In this document: positions 5,115 through 6,012 of the stretch, in pieces | How the letters are laid out: every line of letters starts with the position of its first letter | Position numbering within the stretch: position 1 is the stretch's first letter | NCBI GenBank assembly: GCA_030044695.1 | Contig: JASIDM010000028.1 | Span: 1 to 6,012, forward strand | Origin: Thermoplasmata archaeon | GTDB taxonomy: Archaea; Thermoplasmatota; Thermoplasmata; Lutacidiplasmatales; UBA184 | Length of the DNA stretch: 6,012 nt | Direction: 5' to 3' | The notes under the pieces: model-generated | What the model saw: only the letters and a program-made list of their open reading frames with translations | What the model was told of the DNA's origin: nothing | Databases searched by the model: none | Made by a program: the position numbers and the translations under genes

Positions 5115-5867
5115 CTAGCCGCGGGAGGGGCGGCTCGGGGCGCCGCCGGCGGGAGGAAGCCGCTGGACGTACCGCTGGATCTCCTCCGGGGCGAGGCGGA
5201 CCATCCCCTGGTCGACCTGCACCGTGCAGACCTCGACCTGGGCGAGGCTGCCGTTCTCGTCCAGCCCCGCGCGGAGGCCCTCCAGGGCGAGCAGGATCGC
5301 CGCGTCCCGGTCGAGGTTGGGACGGTACTTCTGCTCGAACAGCTCCATGACGGGGCCCTTGTTGCCGCCGGTGCTCGCCGCCCGGAAGCTGGTGAGCGAG
5401 CCGCTCGGCTCGGTCTCGAACAGGTGGACGCCGGCGTCGTCGTAGCCGCCGACCAGGAGCGCGGTGCCGAACGGCCGGACCCCGCCGAACTGCGTGTACT
5501 GCTGCTTGTAGTCGCAGATCCGGCGCACGAGCATCTCGACGCTCATCGGCTCGGCGTAGGTGACCCGGTTGATCTGGGCGGCGAGACGCGCGTAGTCGAC
5601 CAGCACCCTCGCGTCGGCGACCAGGCCGGCGGTGGCGCAGCCGATGTTCTCGTCGATCTGGTGGATCTTCTCCAGGCTGGCGGCCTCGGCGAGCTTCGGG
5701 TTCGGGATCCGTCGGTCCGCGATCAGGACGACGCCGTTGGCGTACACGACGCCGGCGGTCGTCGCGCCGCGGCGGACGGCCTCGCGGGCGTACTCGACCT
5801 GGAACAGGCGGCCGTCCGGGGAGAAGACGGTGATCGCGCGATCGTAGGCCATCTGGCCCGGTTGCAT
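5115..5867 (-). CDS. psmA: 20S proteasome subunit alpha
   Basis: This is the alpha subunit of the archaeal 20S proteasome, forming the outer heptameric rings that gate substrate entry and dock the regulatory ATPase. The N-terminal gate motif Tyr8-Asp9-Arg10 is intact within AYDRAITVFSPDGRLFQVEY, the proteasome alpha signature. Lys67 and Gly81-Leu82 align with the Thermoplasma pocket (Lys66, Gly80-Leu81) that binds HbYX tails of ATPases. GLVADARVLVDYAR (81-94) and QYTQFGGVRPFG (123-134) are also typical. From ATG 5867 the protein has 250 residues against 233 in T. acidophilum; the excess is mainly a Pro/Gly/Ser/Arg C-terminal tail. ATG 5867 is preferred because T. acidophilum begins MQQGQMAYDR at the same place. 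ATG 5873 (two residues longer) is possible; ATG 5852 would remove five residues before the gate. A GTG at 5897 is unlikely, since it lies upstream of the start site predicted from the TATA box. It is the first gene of the cluster in this window. Confidence 0.96.
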   Translation of the reverse strand: MQPGQMAYDRAITVFSPDGRLFQVEYAREAVRRGATTAGVVYANGVVLIADRRIPNPKLAEAASLEKIHQIDENIGCATAGLVADARVLVDYARLAAQINRVTYAEPMSVEMLVRRICDYKQQYTQFGGVRPFGTALLVGGYDDAGVHLFETEPSGSLTSFRAASTGGNKGPVMELFEQKYRPNLDRDAAILLALEGLRAGLDENGSLAQVEVCTVQVDQGMVRLAPEEIQRYVQRLPPAGGAPSRPSRG

Positions 5868-5907
5868 CTCCATCGGCGCGCCCTCGGCGCGGCCCACCGA
5901 CGGGTCG

Positions 5908-5915
5908 CTTATAAG
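5908..5915 (-). promoter_or_regulatory. TATA box of psmA inside a small inverted repeat
   Basis: CTTATAAG is a perfect palindrome and the clearest TATA box in the window. Its centre is about 44 nt before ATG 5867 and 38 nt before ATG 5873. Normal archaeal spacing puts the transcription start near 5885, giving a short leader and excluding the GTG at 5897. The box sits inside the inverted repeat GGGTC/GACCC (5902-5906 and 5915-5919), a possible regulator site or chance. As it is palindromic it could also serve the plus strand, but no gene start is seen there within the window. Confidence 0.65.
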
Positions 5916-5919
5916 ACCC

Positions 5920-6012
5920 GCCCGGGCGGTAACGCCGGTCCCACCGGATAACCCTGCTTCCGGCGTCCCCGCGCCTCGCCGGGAGGAAACCCTATCTGGG
6001 CGGCGCCGCCCC
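5920..6012. other. Upstream region without a recognised gene
   Basis: I see no gene I can support here. Near the edge there is a perfect 14-nt palindrome, GGGCGGCGCCGCCC (5998-6011). A minus-strand frame ending at the TAA within the TATA box could be the tail of an upstream gene, but it shows no recognisable family, and no plus-strand ATG or GTG start is present. RNase P protein genes or eL15 often lie upstream of psmA in archaea, but nothing visible identifies them. Confidence 0.3.

Noticed and set aside
5868..5897. GTG start for psmA at 5897
   Set aside because: It lies only about 11 nt from the TATA box, upstream of the expected transcription start, and extends beyond the Thermoplasma N-terminus.
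1999..5951. Long plus-strand open frames opposite rrp42, rrp41, rrp4, SBDS and psmA
   Set aside because: They mirror well-recognised minus-strand genes, have Asp/Arg/Leu/Val-rich shadow composition and no recognisable domains.
5998..6011. Perfect palindrome GGGCGGCGCCGCCC as a terminator or operator
   Set aside because: It has no loop and no T-run, and pure G/C palindromes of this size are unsurprising in such GC-rich DNA; the window ends immediately after it.
5975..6012. Possible RNase P RNA fragment (GGGAGGAAA on the plus strand)
   Set aside because: The universal segment continues as GTCC after GGAAA, but here it reads CCCTAT; other conserved parts are not visible in the few bases left. 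A covariance search with more flanking sequence would settle it.

Overview
The window is a GC-rich archaeal locus. All recognisable genes lie on the minus strand, so they read from the right edge to the left. The gene set (20S proteasome alpha subunit, SBDS, exosome Rrp4-Rrp41-Rrp42, ribosomal protein eL43 and RNA polymerase subunit Rpo12/RpoP) is the archaeal 'exosome-proteasome superoperon', known from comparative genomics (Koonin, Wolf and Aravind 2001). The proteasome alpha N-terminus (MQPGQMAYDRA...) is almost the same as that of Thermoplasma acidophilum. This suggests a high-GC, probably uncultured member of the Thermoplasmatota or a relative; that placement is inference from one protein end.

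Layout in transcription order. A palindromic TATA box at about 5908-5915 precedes psmA (5867-5115). After 23 nt comes SBDS (5091-4396). A second TATA-like element overlaps the SBDS stop codon and precedes rrp4 (4359-3517), whose first ~25 codons are non-conserved and filled by back-to-back inverted repeats. A strong Shine-Dalgarno precedes rrp41 (3494-2742). rrp41, rrp42 (2745-1957) and the eL43 gene (1960-1688) are chained by two 4-nt ATGA stop/start overlaps. rpoP follows (1658-1524). After an 83-nt gap comes an unusual 236-residue protein (1440-730) with three evenly built zinc ribbons and an Arg/Gly/aromatic tail. After a 67-nt gap with two abutting hairpins comes the N-terminal part of a metallo-beta-lactamase-fold, RNase J-like hydrolase that runs off the left edge (662-1).

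The genes join three processes: protein degradation (PsmA), ribosome maturation and translation (SBDS, eL43), and RNA synthesis and 3'-5' decay (RpoP; the Rrp41/Rrp42 hexamer with its Rrp4 cap). Rrp41 keeps its catalytic aspartates and RNA-binding arginines, so the exosome should be active. The least explained part is the left end. There a triple zinc-ribbon protein with an RGG-like tail and an RNase J-like hydrolase follow rpoP, where many other Euryarchaeota have Brix/Imp4, Pcc1 and prefoldin genes. These two are the best candidates for new RNA-metabolism components. No mobile elements, CRISPR arrays, tRNA or rRNA genes were seen.
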